Part shown: one piece after another, positions 33,194-46,162 of the stretch
How positions within the stretch are numbered: the stretch's first letter is position 1
How the letters are laid out: each line of letters starts with the position of its first letter
The notes under the pieces: model-generated
What the model saw: the letters and a program-made list of their open reading frames with translations, nothing else
Databases searched by the model: none
Told to the model about the DNA's origin: nothing
Assembly (NCBI GenBank): GCA_029582165.1
Contig: CM055893.1
Span: 28,209,679-28,273,678 of the forward strand
DNA: 64,000 bases
Source of the DNA: Portulaca oleracea
Taxonomy: Eukaryota; Streptophyta; Magnoliopsida; Caryophyllales; Portulacaceae
Direction of reading: 5' to 3'
Program-made: the position numbers and the translations under genes

Positions 33194-36100
33194 CGCTGGC
33201 AAAAATCCGGGTCCGGGTAAATCCGGGTCTGACAAATTCGGACAATGTCAAAATTCGGACGAGAAATTCATGTCCGGACCGGGTTTTATTTCGGGTCAAA
33301 ATACAGAAAAGAGAAGGTGAATCACCTCAAGCATGAATGAAGTTTCTTTTACGATATATTGTCATTTCAGAAGGAAACTGCGAAGATTTAAACTGAGACT
33401 GACCAACCAATTTATGGAATGTGGACTAAAGCTTAACAATTCACATTAAAAAGGTTTTGATAATGAAATCTAGAGATTGGCACATTACCTTCAACCGAGA
33501 AACAGCCATAGACATAGCCCTTCCAGGAGCCTGAAGAGCCTTATTATGAACCTATTAACAGATCCTTATCAGCATTGTGTACTATTAAAGGACAGAGTGA
33601 ACAAGGATATGTAGCTAGTATGGCATAAACTGACCTTAAGATAAAGCAAAGAAACAATTTTTGGCAGCAGTGAGACTGGATCAGTTTCAGCTGACACCTG
33701 AGTTGTCAGATCCTGGATACACATTGTGATCAAACAGAACTTAGAATAGAAACATATGTATTTGAACTCTGGTCAACCATTCCTTGATTATAAGAAGATA
33801 CAGGAATCTGCCCATTATATTGCATACATAAGATTCAATGACAATTCTAGAAGAGAACAAGGATTCCCAAACATCTGATTGTAGAAAATTCAAAATAGAA
33901 GTCTAGCTCAATTTCTTCTACCTGTCTGACTATTATGTATTTATGTAAGCATTCCACATGTACAACAGTTTCAAACGCATAGTGATTCAAAATATCAACA
34001 AAGAGAAATTACACCAATGACAGACTAAGAACAGACAAATCATTCACCAGCTTCAGTTCATGTATCTTCAGTTCATGATATGTCATGCATGGCCTATGAG
34101 CTGCTAATTCACCTCCAGCGCATGAATCCCAGGAGCAATTCCCCTTGTTCGAAGTTTTAGCTGGGTGCCAAACGGGCATTGGGCCTGCTCTTTCCCCCTC
34201 GCCTGTCTATTCCAGCTTCTATTGGGTTGCCCAGTTGCCCTGTATAGGGGCCTAATAAACGTGGACTGCTTACCTTAATTAAAAATATGATATGTCATGC
34301 ATTTCTTCTACCACAGTTCTTACTCCTCATATCTTCAGCCCAAGCTCTCTAGCACCTGATGACATTGGTTCACCCTCATACTTGCAAGACTTTATTCAAG
34401 CCTAATTCACTTATTCCATATCATCATGGATGTATTATCCTGTAATGTGCTTAATGCTGGATTGCTGGGTTTGTCAGGGAGAATTTTTTTAATGGTTAAT
34501 ACAATAGACAGGCTGCAGTTTAGATGACTTTGACCTGAGTTAGATATCATGTCTTCAACAGTTATTCTATCCTGCCGCTTGAGCTCAGAGTTCGACTCAT
34601 GGCATAACTTGTGATCAAGCTGATGCAGGGTATGTAACTGTTCTGTACAAGGTTGCAATCAGTAACTTTAGAGTCCTAGACACATGGCTGTGATGCTCCT
34701 AATTCACCCTAAGGTGTCTTGGAGCCTACTGAGATCACCCATATTAGTTGTAATACACAGCAAGAGTGTTGCCAAAATCAAATATCATCAACCATCTTCT
34801 TCACAGGATGCTTGAGGTTCCTCAACCTAGTCATTTCAGCATGAGTTTTTAATAATCTCAATATGGTAAAATTGCCTGACCAACATAATGCAGCTAAGGT
34901 GCCTCATAAACTATATGATTTTTTCAAGTATCAAACTTTTTGCTTGCCTCTAGCTTGTTGAAATTATTCAGATCAGGCAGCAGCAAGTTAATGGGTTTTT
35001 CAACATCACTTGAGGGACAAGAATGCCCATCTTAGGTGCGTATACACATAAGCTGATGTCAAAAGAAAGACTTTAGAGTTTAGACAAGCCAACTGCATGC
35101 ATCTTGCGGTAACAAGTTACAGAGTTAGCATCTGATGATTACAAGTTTTGATAGTGGGACCTTTTCACCAACCTTGGAGTCTATTGCTAGATTTCACAGC
35201 CAATCTTATGGTATCCTACAATGTACAAAGGCTGTAAGCTACAGGTTTTGGTAAGATACTCAGACAGGGATAGGCCTACATGTATTACTTACTGCAATCC
35301 CCTTCCCCACTCAACTATACTCATAGATAGCACATGAGATAGTTATATTACGCAAGTCGTGCAAGTCTTGAACAGTTTGCAATCAGTGATCAATATATGT
35401 TGACTGTAGAAAAGACTCAACACTAATGTTAAGAATATATGTTTTTCACTATGACAAGACTGAACAGTCCTCACAATGTTCCATTAATAAAAGCTCAGGT
35501 GAGTAGGTGACGAAAAAGTATCATCATAAAAGTATTTGCATAGACAAAAACAGAAGGCCCTATTTAGGAACTAGGTTCCCTTCCTGATGTGAGGTCATTG
35601 AGCAGTCTCCGCCATTAATAGAAAATTTGCAACTTTGTCTCTAACTTCTGATAATGACACTAATAGGAAGCCAGGACATTCCAGTGAATCTCCTCAAAAG
35701 CAAAATAAATACACACACAGCTATAAGGTAAGATGCTTTCCAAGCATCTCCCCTGTTCATCAAATATTCATATTATTATTGTTATCAGATTTAACAGATT
35801 TAATATGTCATTAAGCAAAGCTGCATTCCTATGATCGCTGAGAACCCCGAAAAATTCTATAAGGTCATTCAGCCAAACAGAAATTGAGAGAAACCAGATA
35901 ACAGAGTGAGGAAGGTCATACCATTGAGTAAGAAGAGGGGAGGAAAATAACAAAATGGACAAAGCAAGAAATGCATACCTTACGATACGAATGAACTAGA
36001 TTCTTTTCCAACTTCTTGTCAAGCTTCTTCAAGTACAATCCACTAAGGGGTGAAAAATTCAACCCCACAGCATATAGCAGATGTTACTCATTACATGAAC

Positions 36101-39100
36101 CAAAGGAGATTGCATGAACTAGGTAGATGCTAGATTGTCATTACCTTTCCTCAGCAGCTGCAGCTAATGCTGTCATAAATGTGTCTAACCGCTGCCAAAT
36201 TCAAAAAGAACAGAGGACACTCAGTAGGAAGAAAATCCAACAAGAATGAGGTTTACCAGGACTGGTCTATGTAAAAGCTACAACTACCTGTAGGATGACA
36301 CAAATAATTTTTAGAAGTGTATGAATTTGGCTGGAGACATAGCTAGCAGAACAAGTTTAACATGGGCTTCCAAAACTGTGTGGTAGCCAAGAGACGATGC
36401 AAAAAGCGTGTGCCTAGGGGAAAGGTGAGCATCTCAATGCCTCATGCACTCTCATGGAAATTGACTCAAGATATATGAACTTAAACGAACCAACCTCTTT
36501 ATGAGCGTAGGACATATTCCCTCTGCTAGAATTAAATGCTACTAGCATCACATAATAAACCAATTGTAATTTTAGTTAAGGGCTTTTTATTCAAAAACCC
36601 TAAATCTGTAAATTAGAGGGTTAATTGATCGCATTTAGGGTTGGGTCTCAAGGGCTACCATATAAGAAGTCATCTTGGGTGTGAGTAGAATTTTTGTCTA
36701 TCACATAAACCGTTAACGATATTACAAAAGCACCCCATGTGTCATTTTAGGAGGGTGACTTCAGCTTGAGGCTCACTCCTCGAGCATCAGGATCCTTTGC
36801 GCCTAGTGCTTCTTTGAATAAGCACTATAGTTGCTAGAACAATGACACAAATTTCGTGCTCTTAACAAAATTAAGCAATAAGGAAAGAGGATTCAAAAGA
36901 TATAAATACTAAGAGGAAAAGGTAGTCAATGAAGATTGAACTAAGATCAAATAACAGCATAACGAAAAACTTGTATAAATCCAAAATAAGCTGAAACTCA
37001 TGAGTGAAAAAAACAGGCACCAACCTTTCCTTCCAAAGTTTCCACCAAAGCTATAGCCTTGACAGAAAGTGAACCATGCAAACTCTTTGCCTGAACAATC
37101 AAGAAACTCAGTCAAATATCTCACCACAGTCTAGCGGAATAAGTTTCTGATGTCCCAAGCATTAATCCTGAATAAATGCGAACAGCAGTAAGCCACATAC
37201 AATAGAATTCCTTTCACCAGGGTTAAGAGAAATAGGCTCTGAGTTTTGAGACTCCTCCACGGCAATTCCATTCTTCAATTTATTGTAAACATCCTAATTC
37301 CCACAAATTCTTCAGTGAGCATTGTCCAACTTTTCATGAGATCATAAATCTTATAAAATGAAGAATCTCAAGACAGCTGAGGCAGCAATAAGCCATTACC
37401 AAGTTAAATAAAAGCATATCAGCAATAGAAGCCCCTGTGGTTCTTAATAGATGTCTATGCAATACAACCTGTAACAATAGAACAGCCAGTAAACTCATTT
37501 CTACAAATATCACTAATAACTAGCAGTGATAACTGTACAAAAGAAAGAGACTCACAGAGGTAGCCTGATCATCTTCAAACAAGTCTAACGCTTTTTCATA
37601 TAACTGCATGTTCAAGTAAGACTGACCAAACAAGCAGAAAGCAGAAAGTTAAGCTGAAAGGAGACGAGAAAAGAATATATCATACTACATAAATATACAT
37701 TGCAAAGTTTAAATCAGCTTGGTGCAAACTACCAAACAAGACAAAGGATTCAAGGATGAAGAAATTCCTCTGGAACCAGCAGGCTTATGATTGTTTGGTA
37801 AAGTATATTTCGAGGAAACAAAGCTCAGAACTACTTGTTTCAGCAATTATAAACAAAAGCTAACCTCATCGAGCTTCTTTTGCAAGTTATCCAAAACACA
37901 TTTCATTCTGTCAGAGTTTTCTGCTAACATTGCCTTTCTTTTCTCATTCCACGAGGTAAGCAGCAAAGGCCTTAAATGATTTGCCAACGGTTTAAGAATT
38001 AGCTCGTGATCATCAATACCTACAATACACCAAAGTACGAAATGTAATGCGTGATGAAAACAGAGTTGTTTAACCAGAAAGAGATCAGACAATTTGATTC
38101 TAACCTTGCTCCTCAAACTCAGGGATCAGGGTTAGGATCTTTCCAACAATCCACTCTTCTGAAGGAAGAACAACATGGTCCTCTTTTGACTTTTTTGACT
38201 CTGATACATGTGAAGCTGAAGTATCCTTGCCCTTTCTTTGGTTTTTCCTAGACTTGGTGGGTATAGGCTCTTGAATATCTCCATCATCAGCGGCAGAATT
38301 CCGTGTATTACCAGATTTTCCTTTCTTCTTCTTGGAACCTTTCTCCATGCTATGCTTACTTCCACTCTCTATACTGGTATCATTTGATTCTAGCCTACCT
38401 GAATCATTGCCACTCTTGTTCTCCTTTGTAGTATTCATTTCATCACCAAGTTTTGCCGACACAGAAAGACAAAAACTATGTGTTTCCTTCTCCAGTCGAG
38501 CGAAAACATCCTACAACAAGACAAGCATTTGCAAGCAGCAAGCTCTAAAGCTGATCACCAGTAATAAAACGCAATGACAATGTGACACTATGATGCAATG
38601 GGAAGTTTCTGGCAACTACAAACTGCAACCAAAAATGAAAGAACCCTTAAACATTCAATATGAGGGTTTACGTCTCATACCTTGACAAAACCATCACTAA
38701 GCACAAAGGAATCCCCCAGAACAAGTGCTCTGTTAGACTGAGAACCAACATGGAAAAATCATTGATATAGGTTCACAAATTTGTAATGACACATACTGAA
38801 GAATCACAAGCTGTCACCTTAAGCGCTGACTGAACAGATGGGCACAAGGACAAAATCTTAGACGCATCTTGGGATCCAAATACTGTGGGTAGCACCGTGA
38901 GACAATCAATCCTGTAAGCATCCACTAGTCAGAAGATTGATTAAAGAAACCAACCAGTAAACAAGTGGTTTAGTGATGACAGTAATCTACAATCCACTCA
39001 GGGGAACTGCACACAAACTTTTAAGGTCACAGCAACATACTGAAAGTTGAAGAAAAAATATGCATAATTAACAAGCAAAATGGAGGTGTAACAAGACTGA

Positions 39101-42100
39101 GACTTGACCAGCAGCATGACAGTCATTTGATAGTATATTATATCCACTAAATACTAAAAAAAACTAACAACAGCTGCTGGACCCATGGCAGAAGAAAATT
39201 CTCTCAACAGTAGTTACCCGATTCGCTCAAACTCCCCATGCAATGAAAATAGGGCACTACATCCTGAAATGCGATTTGACTGCATACTGATTCACTCAAA
39301 GTCGTGTAGCATTCATGGCATTTAGCCGTCCCACTTGCGGTGGGTTATATTGAGGGAGATGATAAAGGATACAATGAAGTTGATAAAGAAGAGGAAGATC
39401 ACGGTCAAGGCAAAGAAGAAAGAGATGGAACATATGTTGAAGAAGTTCAAGGCATATGAAAGCATAAAGTGGAAAAAGTTCAAGGCATATAAAAGTATAG
39501 TTTAAAAAGTTCAGGGCATACAAAAGTGAAAAACAAGTTAAGAGGACACAGTTGAGATGGGGTAGGACTTTTCTTAAGCTTAACTCAAGATGGGCTTTGA
39601 GTAGACTTTAGGCCCATAGTCAATGAAAGTATAGTTGAAGAAATAGTTACCTGAATGTACAAATTTTGTTTTAACTAACGCTTTGGATAGGTCATTACCA
39701 GAACATGGATCATTGGTGTATTCCCAGTAACTATGCTTATGACCTTAATGTCTTGTAGAGTCTAGTCATTAAATATTAGGGTAATATAAAGATGTTAAGC
39801 CTCTTACACTTTCTCCTTCCATCAAAAAACCCTAGTCTTAAAGAAAAAAGAACGGTGTACCAAAAATTCGGAGTCTCTATAAGTGACATATTGCATACCT
39901 GAATCCATCGTGTACTAAATAGTGCTGCATTCCACGAAGCATTTTCTAAACACCCCCCCCCCCCCCCCACACACAAAAAAAAAATTAAAAAAACCAAAAA
40001 GAAAACACTGAAAGACCTTGTCAGGCTTTGCACAGGCTAAATAATGTAAGTCATCTCTTTGGACAGGGAACGGATGACTGCATGAGGCAATGACAGATAT
40101 CAGATACAGGTAACATTCTCAAGCCCAATTAGAGCAATGCCAAAAAAAAAAAAAAAAACAACTTTGGAAAAGAATAGGAGCTTCAACAATACCAACAAAC
40201 TTGGCATAGAATACCAAACATTAACAGGGTAACCCTAACCCTTCAAACATTTCCCACTTTCCAGTCCATGCAGAGCAAATTGTTTAACACAATTTAACAA
40301 ATAGTTCTATCACCCGACATATCATAAAAGTCCATCAACCTCAGACATAAACTCAAGCTTGGTCAAATGGATCTGTCGTGATTTTCTTGATTTCATCCAT
40401 TGCCAAACTAGAAATAAAGTCTAACATGGACCTTTAAGTCAAGCTGCCAGCAAGCTTCCACCGTTTTCAGAGTCAAGGTCAAGAACAATGGCTAGCCAGA
40501 GTCCCTTCTAGCAATATGTTACAAATACGGATAGGACCACTAGCTTCCTATCCATTCCTTCCTTCATGAAGAGGGAAAAAAAGAGCCAGTGGAATAGGAT
40601 ACAGTTCACAGCCCACTATGGAGGTTTGACCACCTAAAGAAATAGATCAAGAATCTCTTCTTCTTCTTTTTTTTTTTTTTCTTTTATTAAGTTGCCAGAA
40701 ATCAAAATATTCTCAGTAAAAAGAGAACAGAAATTATAGGAGGTTTCACAAATCTACTAACGAAGCTTTGAATTGTCTAGGTTCTCATTATTAATAATTA
40801 ATAAAAGAAAATAAACAAGAACAGCAATCCTTTCGGCTAATGAACCATCATTTTCAACATCATATCTTGTGTATGCATGCTTTTCTCACTGTACTAAAGC
40901 AATATAAAATAAATTTACCAAGATTGCATGACAACGCAGGTGATAAGTAAACAATAGAAGAAAATTATTTTGAAGATTTCAGATGTAGAATTCTTGCGCA
41001 CACACCATACACATAAAGTTTATATACTTGACCTGCTTAAAGGATGAAATGTCAAAGAAACTGAGAATAGTAATAAAGGATACCAAAATAGTAGAAGCAC
41101 TCACCAACTACCACGTTCAATAGCATCCTCTATAGCTGAATCCAACATTTCAATCATTGAAGGGTGAATGAACATGGTAACCAAAGGAATACCATCAGGA
41201 TATCTGGACTACATTGAGAGTACCAAAGTGGGAAAATTGATTAGACACCACTGAAAATAAAAAGCCAAGATGGTGTGAGGTTGTGCAGAAGGCTAGCAAT
41301 ATACCTGTAGGTACTGTATAGGCTGTGGAATTCCTAATTTCTGAAGTGAGTGATAGGAAATAAACGAATTCTGCACCAAACAACAAAGTCAACGACGAGT
41401 GCTTATTACACTATGAAATTTAAGGGCACTAATGTTACATTTGGTAGGGTAGAACACAATGTACTTTATTGCAACCCGGAGGAAAATTGCTAAAAATTCT
41501 ACCATTGCTTCACTAGCATTGGTGCATTACGTCCTGCCATTCTACCAAACATGATATTGTAGTTGTCCTTAGATGTTCATTCCCAACCTATGGATTGTTG
41601 GAGTCTCAGATGCCATCATTGTCCATAAATACAAGCAGAAGCAGCAGACATCATTTACCAGGCAAAAGCTTGATGTCTGTTTCAAATTTCTAATCCACTG
41701 TATAGATATTGTATAGAATAATCAAAATGTCTATCACTTAGCCTCTAAACACCATTGCCTTGTCTACAGTTACTACTTGCATACTCTTCATAACTCGTAA
41801 GTCACTCTCACTGCATAAGCTGGTATAACCCCAAACAAATCTTAACGGGCCGTTTGTTTGATGGGAATTGGTATTTGGGAATGAGAATAAAGGGGTGGGG
41901 ATTACAATTACCATGTTTGTTTCATGATAATAAAGAAAAAAAATTGGAGAATGGGAATGGGAGTAGGAATGGTGAATTCCCAAGAATCTATTACCATGGG
42001 GGGGGGGGGGAGTTGTGCTAATTGATCTTGGGAATTCATTAGTCTGTTTTGAATTACAATATTACCCTTAATATTACTCACCCTAATTTAAAAAATAAAC

Positions 42101-44083
42101 CAAAACGTTTTATGATTGGCAATATTGTTTAGGGTAGCCGTTTGATTCTCCTTTCCTATTATTATAAATATTTTTAGCAATATTACTCACCCTAATTTTT
42201 TAAAAAAATAAACCTCACGTTTTAAAATTTTTTTAGCAAGTTAGTTACTCACCCTAATTTTTAAAAAAATAAACCTCACGTTTTAAAAAAAATTTTGTGA
42301 ACTTAATTATTTTATTTTTTCCCTATGGTAATTGACTTTCTAGAAGTAAATGTGTGTCAATTATGGCTTTCCATCCATTTCCATTTATTAAAACATTCAT
42401 AAATTAATAAAAAGGGCATTTTAGTAAATGTATTTTTATTCCCAATCCTATTCCCAATGTCAATTACCATATAACAAACAAGAAGGTCGGTAATTCATAA
42501 AGACATCTTAATTCTCATTCCCATTATAAATTCCCATTCCCAGTACCATTATGAATTCTCATTCCCAGTCCCAGTCCCAGTCCCAGTCCCAGTCCCAGTC
42601 CATACCAAACGGCCCCTAAAGGATTTGTCCCTAGAAATAGACTAAAAGAATTTGTGGAACAGAACATGTTTAACATGGTGATGAAGCAAAGCCAACACCA
42701 CTGCCATAAATAACTATTATATTCGAGTCTTACTGTAGATAGAAGGTCCAAACATAATGCAATATAATTTCAAGGAAGCTTCATACCTGTGAAAGAAATG
42801 AATCAACAAATTCCTTCTGAGCAGATGCAAAAACCTAGTATGAAGCAAAATAAGAGGACAACCTTCATCAAGAATGCCAAACACGAAGAAAATCCAACAA
42901 CTGATACAGTGAACCCAAATTCAATTATGTACATGCAAAAATATGGGTAAAACAGCAATCAACAACAAGATAGGAATATTGATCCCTACAGCAGGTGTCC
43001 AATGAACTCCGGCGCGAAGTGAGCCAAGAATTTCTGCTTCTTTCACTAAGCTGTTGAACAATGACTGGAAAAATGAATTGTCCATAGCCACACCAGTAGC
43101 CCCATCCATTGACTGCAGCAGCTGTTGCAAAGAGCTCCACAATGCCGACAAGTTCATTGGAACAGTTATACCCCTTGCGGCACCACGGACCATTGCATTG
43201 ACCCGTGTAACATATGCTGGGGTGTATAATTGTCCACCTTCAAGTCTACCTTGTATCTGCATGCTCAACATGAACATAGATAAATGAAAACCCACATCAA
43301 AAAGTTCAGTTACTTGAATGTATTGACCTTGTTAAGCAGGCAATTTTGCAATTGTGTTATAAAAATTCAAACCCCTAATTATATGATCACCACACTTATG
43401 TAACCATAACTGCATTACAAGGTCGATTTACATCCAATAAAAATTGCAGAATTATTAAAGGATGCATCATACCAAAGTGCCAAGCCGTGACTCCAACATG
43501 GATGAGACCAATTCGGAGCCAACTTGCAGCTGTGCAGCGAGTTCAGCCACAGCAATCTGACTGCATTCTTGAAGTCTCTCATTGATTTCTTCAGCCACCG
43601 TATCCCAGTAAGAACTCGAAATTATTTCCCCTTGGATTAACATAAGCCCAGGATCACTGGATACCACAACTTGAGCTTGTTTCTCGACATGATATAAATC
43701 AACACCAATAGAGTCCGCAAGATCAATCAATGAAACACGGCCTAGCCTGTTCACCTCAGCTACAATTTCAAGCCGTAATTGCTCCTGTTACACCAAATGA
43801 TCGAATTGAACTACTAAAACAAACTGAACGACAACCATTAATAAAGAAAAGGGCAAATTAGAATCACAATAACACAAAGAATTGCGAGAAAAATGAATGA
43901 ACTGATTACCGGAGTGATGTATTCTCTGCCGGAGACAGTGTGGAGGAGATCGAAGTCGATGATTTGAAGTTCGTGAAGCTTCTGAACCAATTCAACGACA
44001 TTGCGCTCGGATAATCGGATGCTTGATTTGGCTTGCTGAGCGAACTCGAATTGTCTCTGCAATTCAAGCAATTCTTCATCCAT
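32087..44083 (-). CDS. UFL1: E3 UFM1-protein ligase 1 homolog (UFL1), 20 exons
   Basis: UFL1 is the scaffold-type E3 that, with DDRGK1/UFBP1, directs UFM1 transfer from UFC1 to ER and ribosome targets. The N-terminus MDEELLELQRQFEFAQQAK and blocks such as LYHVEKQAQ, NERLQECSQIAVAELA and GSLRAGVHWTP match plant UFL1. Exons, all with GT/AG borders and matching phases: 44083-43910, 43784-43473, 43256-42990, 42834-42787, 41370-41305, 41208-41105, 38911-38818, 38737-38681, 38510-38105, 38019-37865, 37621-37556, 37468-37400, 37293-37201, 37090-37025, 36191-36145, 36042-35979, 33712-33635, 33551-33489, 32963-32871, 32200-32087. They total 811 codons with no stop or frameshift; the Arabidopsis protein is about 800 residues. 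Exon 9 encodes a low-complexity Lys/Ser-rich linker (KGSKKKKGKSGN). No catalytic Cys is expected. Exon borders are predicted by eye. Confidence 0.95.
32201..32870 (-). other. UFL1 last intron
   Basis: The 670-bp intron holds a G run of about 20 at 32263-32282 and AT-rich sequence. The donor is GTAAGC and the acceptor ends CAG. The plus-strand ORFs here are not genes. Confidence 0.8.
33149..33300. repeat. (TA)n tract and a CCGGGT-rich repeat fragment in UFL1 intron 18
   Basis: About 21 TA units are followed by GGCAAAAATCCGGGTCCGGG and related CCGGGT/TTCGGAC repeats. The look is that of a hAT-type element end, but no partner end was found. Confidence 0.6.
33713..35978 (-). other. UFL1 intron 16, the longest intron
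   Basis: The 2266-bp intron has no coding sense. A more GC-rich, repeat-like patch at 34120-34270 (GGGCCTGCTC, TTGTTCGAAG) could be a SINE or transposon fragment. The rest is ordinary AT-rich intron. Confidence 0.75.
36192..37024 (-). other. UFL1 intron 14
   Basis: The 833-bp intron between exons 15 and 14 is AT-rich and shows no gene or clear repeat. Confidence 0.75.
38912..41104 (-). other. UFL1 intron 6
   Basis: The 2193-bp intron has a C run at 39953-39968, A runs near 40142, and a T run near 40668. No coding sequence or complete transposon is recognised. Confidence 0.75.
41847..42616. mobile_element. MITE in UFL1 intron 4
   Basis: The left end is GGGCCGTTTGTTTG and the right end is CCAAACGGCCCC, an inverted pair typical of plant hAT or PIF-type MITEs. 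GGGAATTGGTATTTGGGAATG-like arms continue inward. The element contains repeated TACTCACCCTAATTT segments and a CCCAGT hexamer array. A target duplication is uncertain. Splice sites of the host intron are untouched. Confidence 0.72.
42564..42599. repeat. (CCCAGT)6 tandem repeat
   Basis: Six hexamers lie in the right arm of the intronic MITE, followed by CCATACCAAACGG. Confidence 0.9.
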
Positions 44084-44137
44084 GTCGATGTCGTTGTTTG
44101 GAGCAGCGATTGAAGATACAGTAAATCAAAAACTGGG

Positions 44138-44144
44138 TTTTATA
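44138..44144 (-). promoter_or_regulatory. possible TATA box of UFL1
   Basis: TATAAAA on the minus strand lies 55 bp upstream of the start codon, which would leave a leader of about 25 bases. It is the only TATA-like match in the 160 bp between the gene and the fold-back element. The match is by sequence only. Confidence 0.35.
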
Positions 44145-44252
44145 CTTCACGAAAAACCCCTTTCGTTTCGGCTGCTTGCTTTCAAGTTTTCAGTCAACTG
44201 GTTCAGTTTTTTTCTCAAGCTCGTGAAACTGTAGTAAGGTTAACTTGGAATG

Positions 44253-45003
44253 CAAAAAATGGCTTGGAGGTACCTATTATTTTGTGAAAATGATTTCTAG
44301 GATCCCATATTTTAAAAACTGATTTTGAGGTCCATTTCTTTATATGCTAATAATTATCAGGATTCCCTATTTTAATAAAAACCTATTAAAAGGGGTAGTA
44401 ACTTTTTATATTTATAGAAAAGGGTTTAAAACAAAGACCTTTTTATGCAAAAATATGATTTTTTGAGATTTTTATTAAAACATGTTAAAATAAATATTCT
44501 TTAACTCTTTGTGATAATTATAATGGTATTAGTTATCACAATCAACTACTTATACCTCAAAAATTTGTACTTGCTTATGATAACTTTAATAATTTAACTG
44601 TCCAACACAACTATATTAAGATATCAGTCAAAGTTTTTTAGTTAAGTTTAATTTTTTTCCTAAACATGGTGAGCCTATAACCACAGAAAATACAATTTTT
44701 GAGGTATAAGTAGTAGATTGTGATAATTAATATCATTAAAATTATCACAAAGAGTTAAGAGTGTTTATTTTAACATGTTTTAATAAAAATCTCAAAATTC
44801 ATATTTTTGCATAAAAGGTCCTTGTTTTAAACTCTCTTCTATAAATATAAAAAGTTACTATCCCTTTTAATAAGTTTTTATTAAAATAGTGGGTCTTGAT
44901 AATTATTAACACATAAAGAAAGGGACCTCAAAATCAGTTTTCAAAATATGGGGTCCTAGAAATCATTTTCACAAAATGATAGATACTTCCAAATCATTTT
45001 TTG
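44253..45003. mobile_element. Mutator-type fold-back MITE just upstream of UFL1
   Basis: The two halves (44253 to about 44583 and about 44690-45003) are inverted repeats of each other over more than 300 bp, with ends CAAAAAATG and CATTTTTTG. A perfect 9-bp direct repeat, CTTGGAATG, flanks it at 44244-44252 and 45004-45012. A 9-bp duplication with long inverted repeats is the Mutator signature. It has no coding capacity and could fold into a long hairpin RNA if transcribed. Confidence 0.92.
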
Positions 45004-45349
45004 CTTGGAATGGGTTATTTTAGTATAAGCAAATTAGTCAACTCCTTTATTTACGTTTTTTTATTTTGTTTGGGGAGGGGCGCGAGGGGGGATTTGTTCA
45101 ATGTAGAGGTGGAAATGGGTTATGTTGAGCTTAATTTTACAAGACTTTAGGTTTGGCTTGTTATTTTTAGGCGAGCTTGAGTCTGACTTGTGGTTTGCCA
45201 AGTTTGAATATATTCGGCTTAGACTTAGCTTGCTAAGACTCGTGAGCTTGGCATGGATTTTGTGGTTTGGTACTTACAAAAAATAATAATCAATTACATT
45301 TAAGTACTAAATGATTTGCAAAATAAATTTAATTTTATTATGAAGACAA

Positions 45350-45863
45350 GACTCGTGGTGATTTATGGGACCAATTATCAATCCCTGAAACAATGTTTTA
45401 TAATGCTCGCGGCTCGAGAGGGGACCCCGACGTTATAGATGGTATCAGAGTCGACCCATAACCGTGAGACGTGCCATTGGACAGGGGTTCTATGGGTGGT
45501 CACCTTGCAAGGTAATGACTCTAGAGTGGATTGAGGCACAACAAGGATGTTGTGCGCTTAAATGGAGATGATTGTAACATCCCGAGTATAGGGTTAAGTG
45601 TGGCTTAAAGTGATTGAAATGACTACTTATATCACCAAGGTGCACCTTTCTTTTAGGAAACTCATTTATTGATAACTTTCCAGTTAAGCGTGCTTGGCTG
45701 AGATTAGTCTTAAAATGGGTGACCTCCAACGAAGTTTTCCTAGATGGCGTGTGAGGGAGGACAAACCACGCTGAAAGGACCGTGGTGATTTGTGGGGTCA
45801 ATCATCGATTTGTAAAGTTGTTCTTGGTAATGTCTGTGGCCTGGGATGGGTCAGAGCATTACA
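45350..45863 (+). mobile_element. Cassandra-type TRIM, 5' LTR truncated
   Basis: A full 3' LTR runs from TGTAACATCC at 45573 to CATTACA at 45863 (291 bp). Upstream are a purine-rich stretch, a short internal region and an initiator-Met-type primer site (TGGTATCAGAG at 45440). A partial 5' LTR (about 45350-45437) aligns with the end of the 3' LTR. The LTR contains a 5S-rRNA-like segment, the hallmark of Cassandra. There is no coding capacity, as is normal for this class. Confidence 0.85.
45681..45745 (+). other. 5S-rRNA-like segment in the Cassandra LTR
   Basis: CAGTTAAGCGTGCTTGG, then ATGGGTGACCTCC, match the 3' two-thirds of plant 5S rRNA, covering the internal promoter (A-box and C-box) part, with several substitutions between. 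It is part of the retroelement and not a 5S rRNA gene. Confidence 0.88.
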
Positions 45864-46162
45864 ATTGTCCTCTCTTGTGATTTATAATGTTTTAACTACT
45901 TATTGGACCTCTTTGATTAAGTATTTAAATATATATAAGTCAACATAAAAATGTCCATGAATTGTAATATTAGAAAACACATACACATGCTTATTGGCTT
46001 GCCAACCCTAACGAGTCAAACTACTCGTGGCTTGGCTTGACTTGTCAAATTCACGAGCTCGAGCTTGAGCCAAGCGAGCGGGTGTCTAGCCGAGCTACAC
46101 AAGCTTCCTGCAGATATGGCTTGCGAATGCTCACAAGTCGGCTTGAATCATTTTCACCCCTA

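Larger units (their letters stand above)
45104..46162. mobile_element. non-autonomous hAT-like element containing a Cassandra TRIM
   Basis: The left end TAGAGGTGGAAATGG and right end TCATTTTCACCCCTA are inverse, and an 8-bp direct repeat, GTTCAATG/GTTCAAGG with one mismatch, flanks it. An 8-bp duplication and TAGGGGTG-type ends suit hAT. CGAGCTTGAG-like repeats run along both arms. The Cassandra remnant at 45350-45863 lies inside. Confidence 0.8.

Noticed and set aside
34120..34270. SINE or tRNA-derived element in UFL1 intron 16
   Set aside because: TTGTTCGAAG resembles a B-box weakly, but no A-box or target duplication was found.
45681..45745. 5S ribosomal RNA gene
   Set aside because: Only the 3' two-thirds match, with substitutions, and it lies in a Cassandra LTR.
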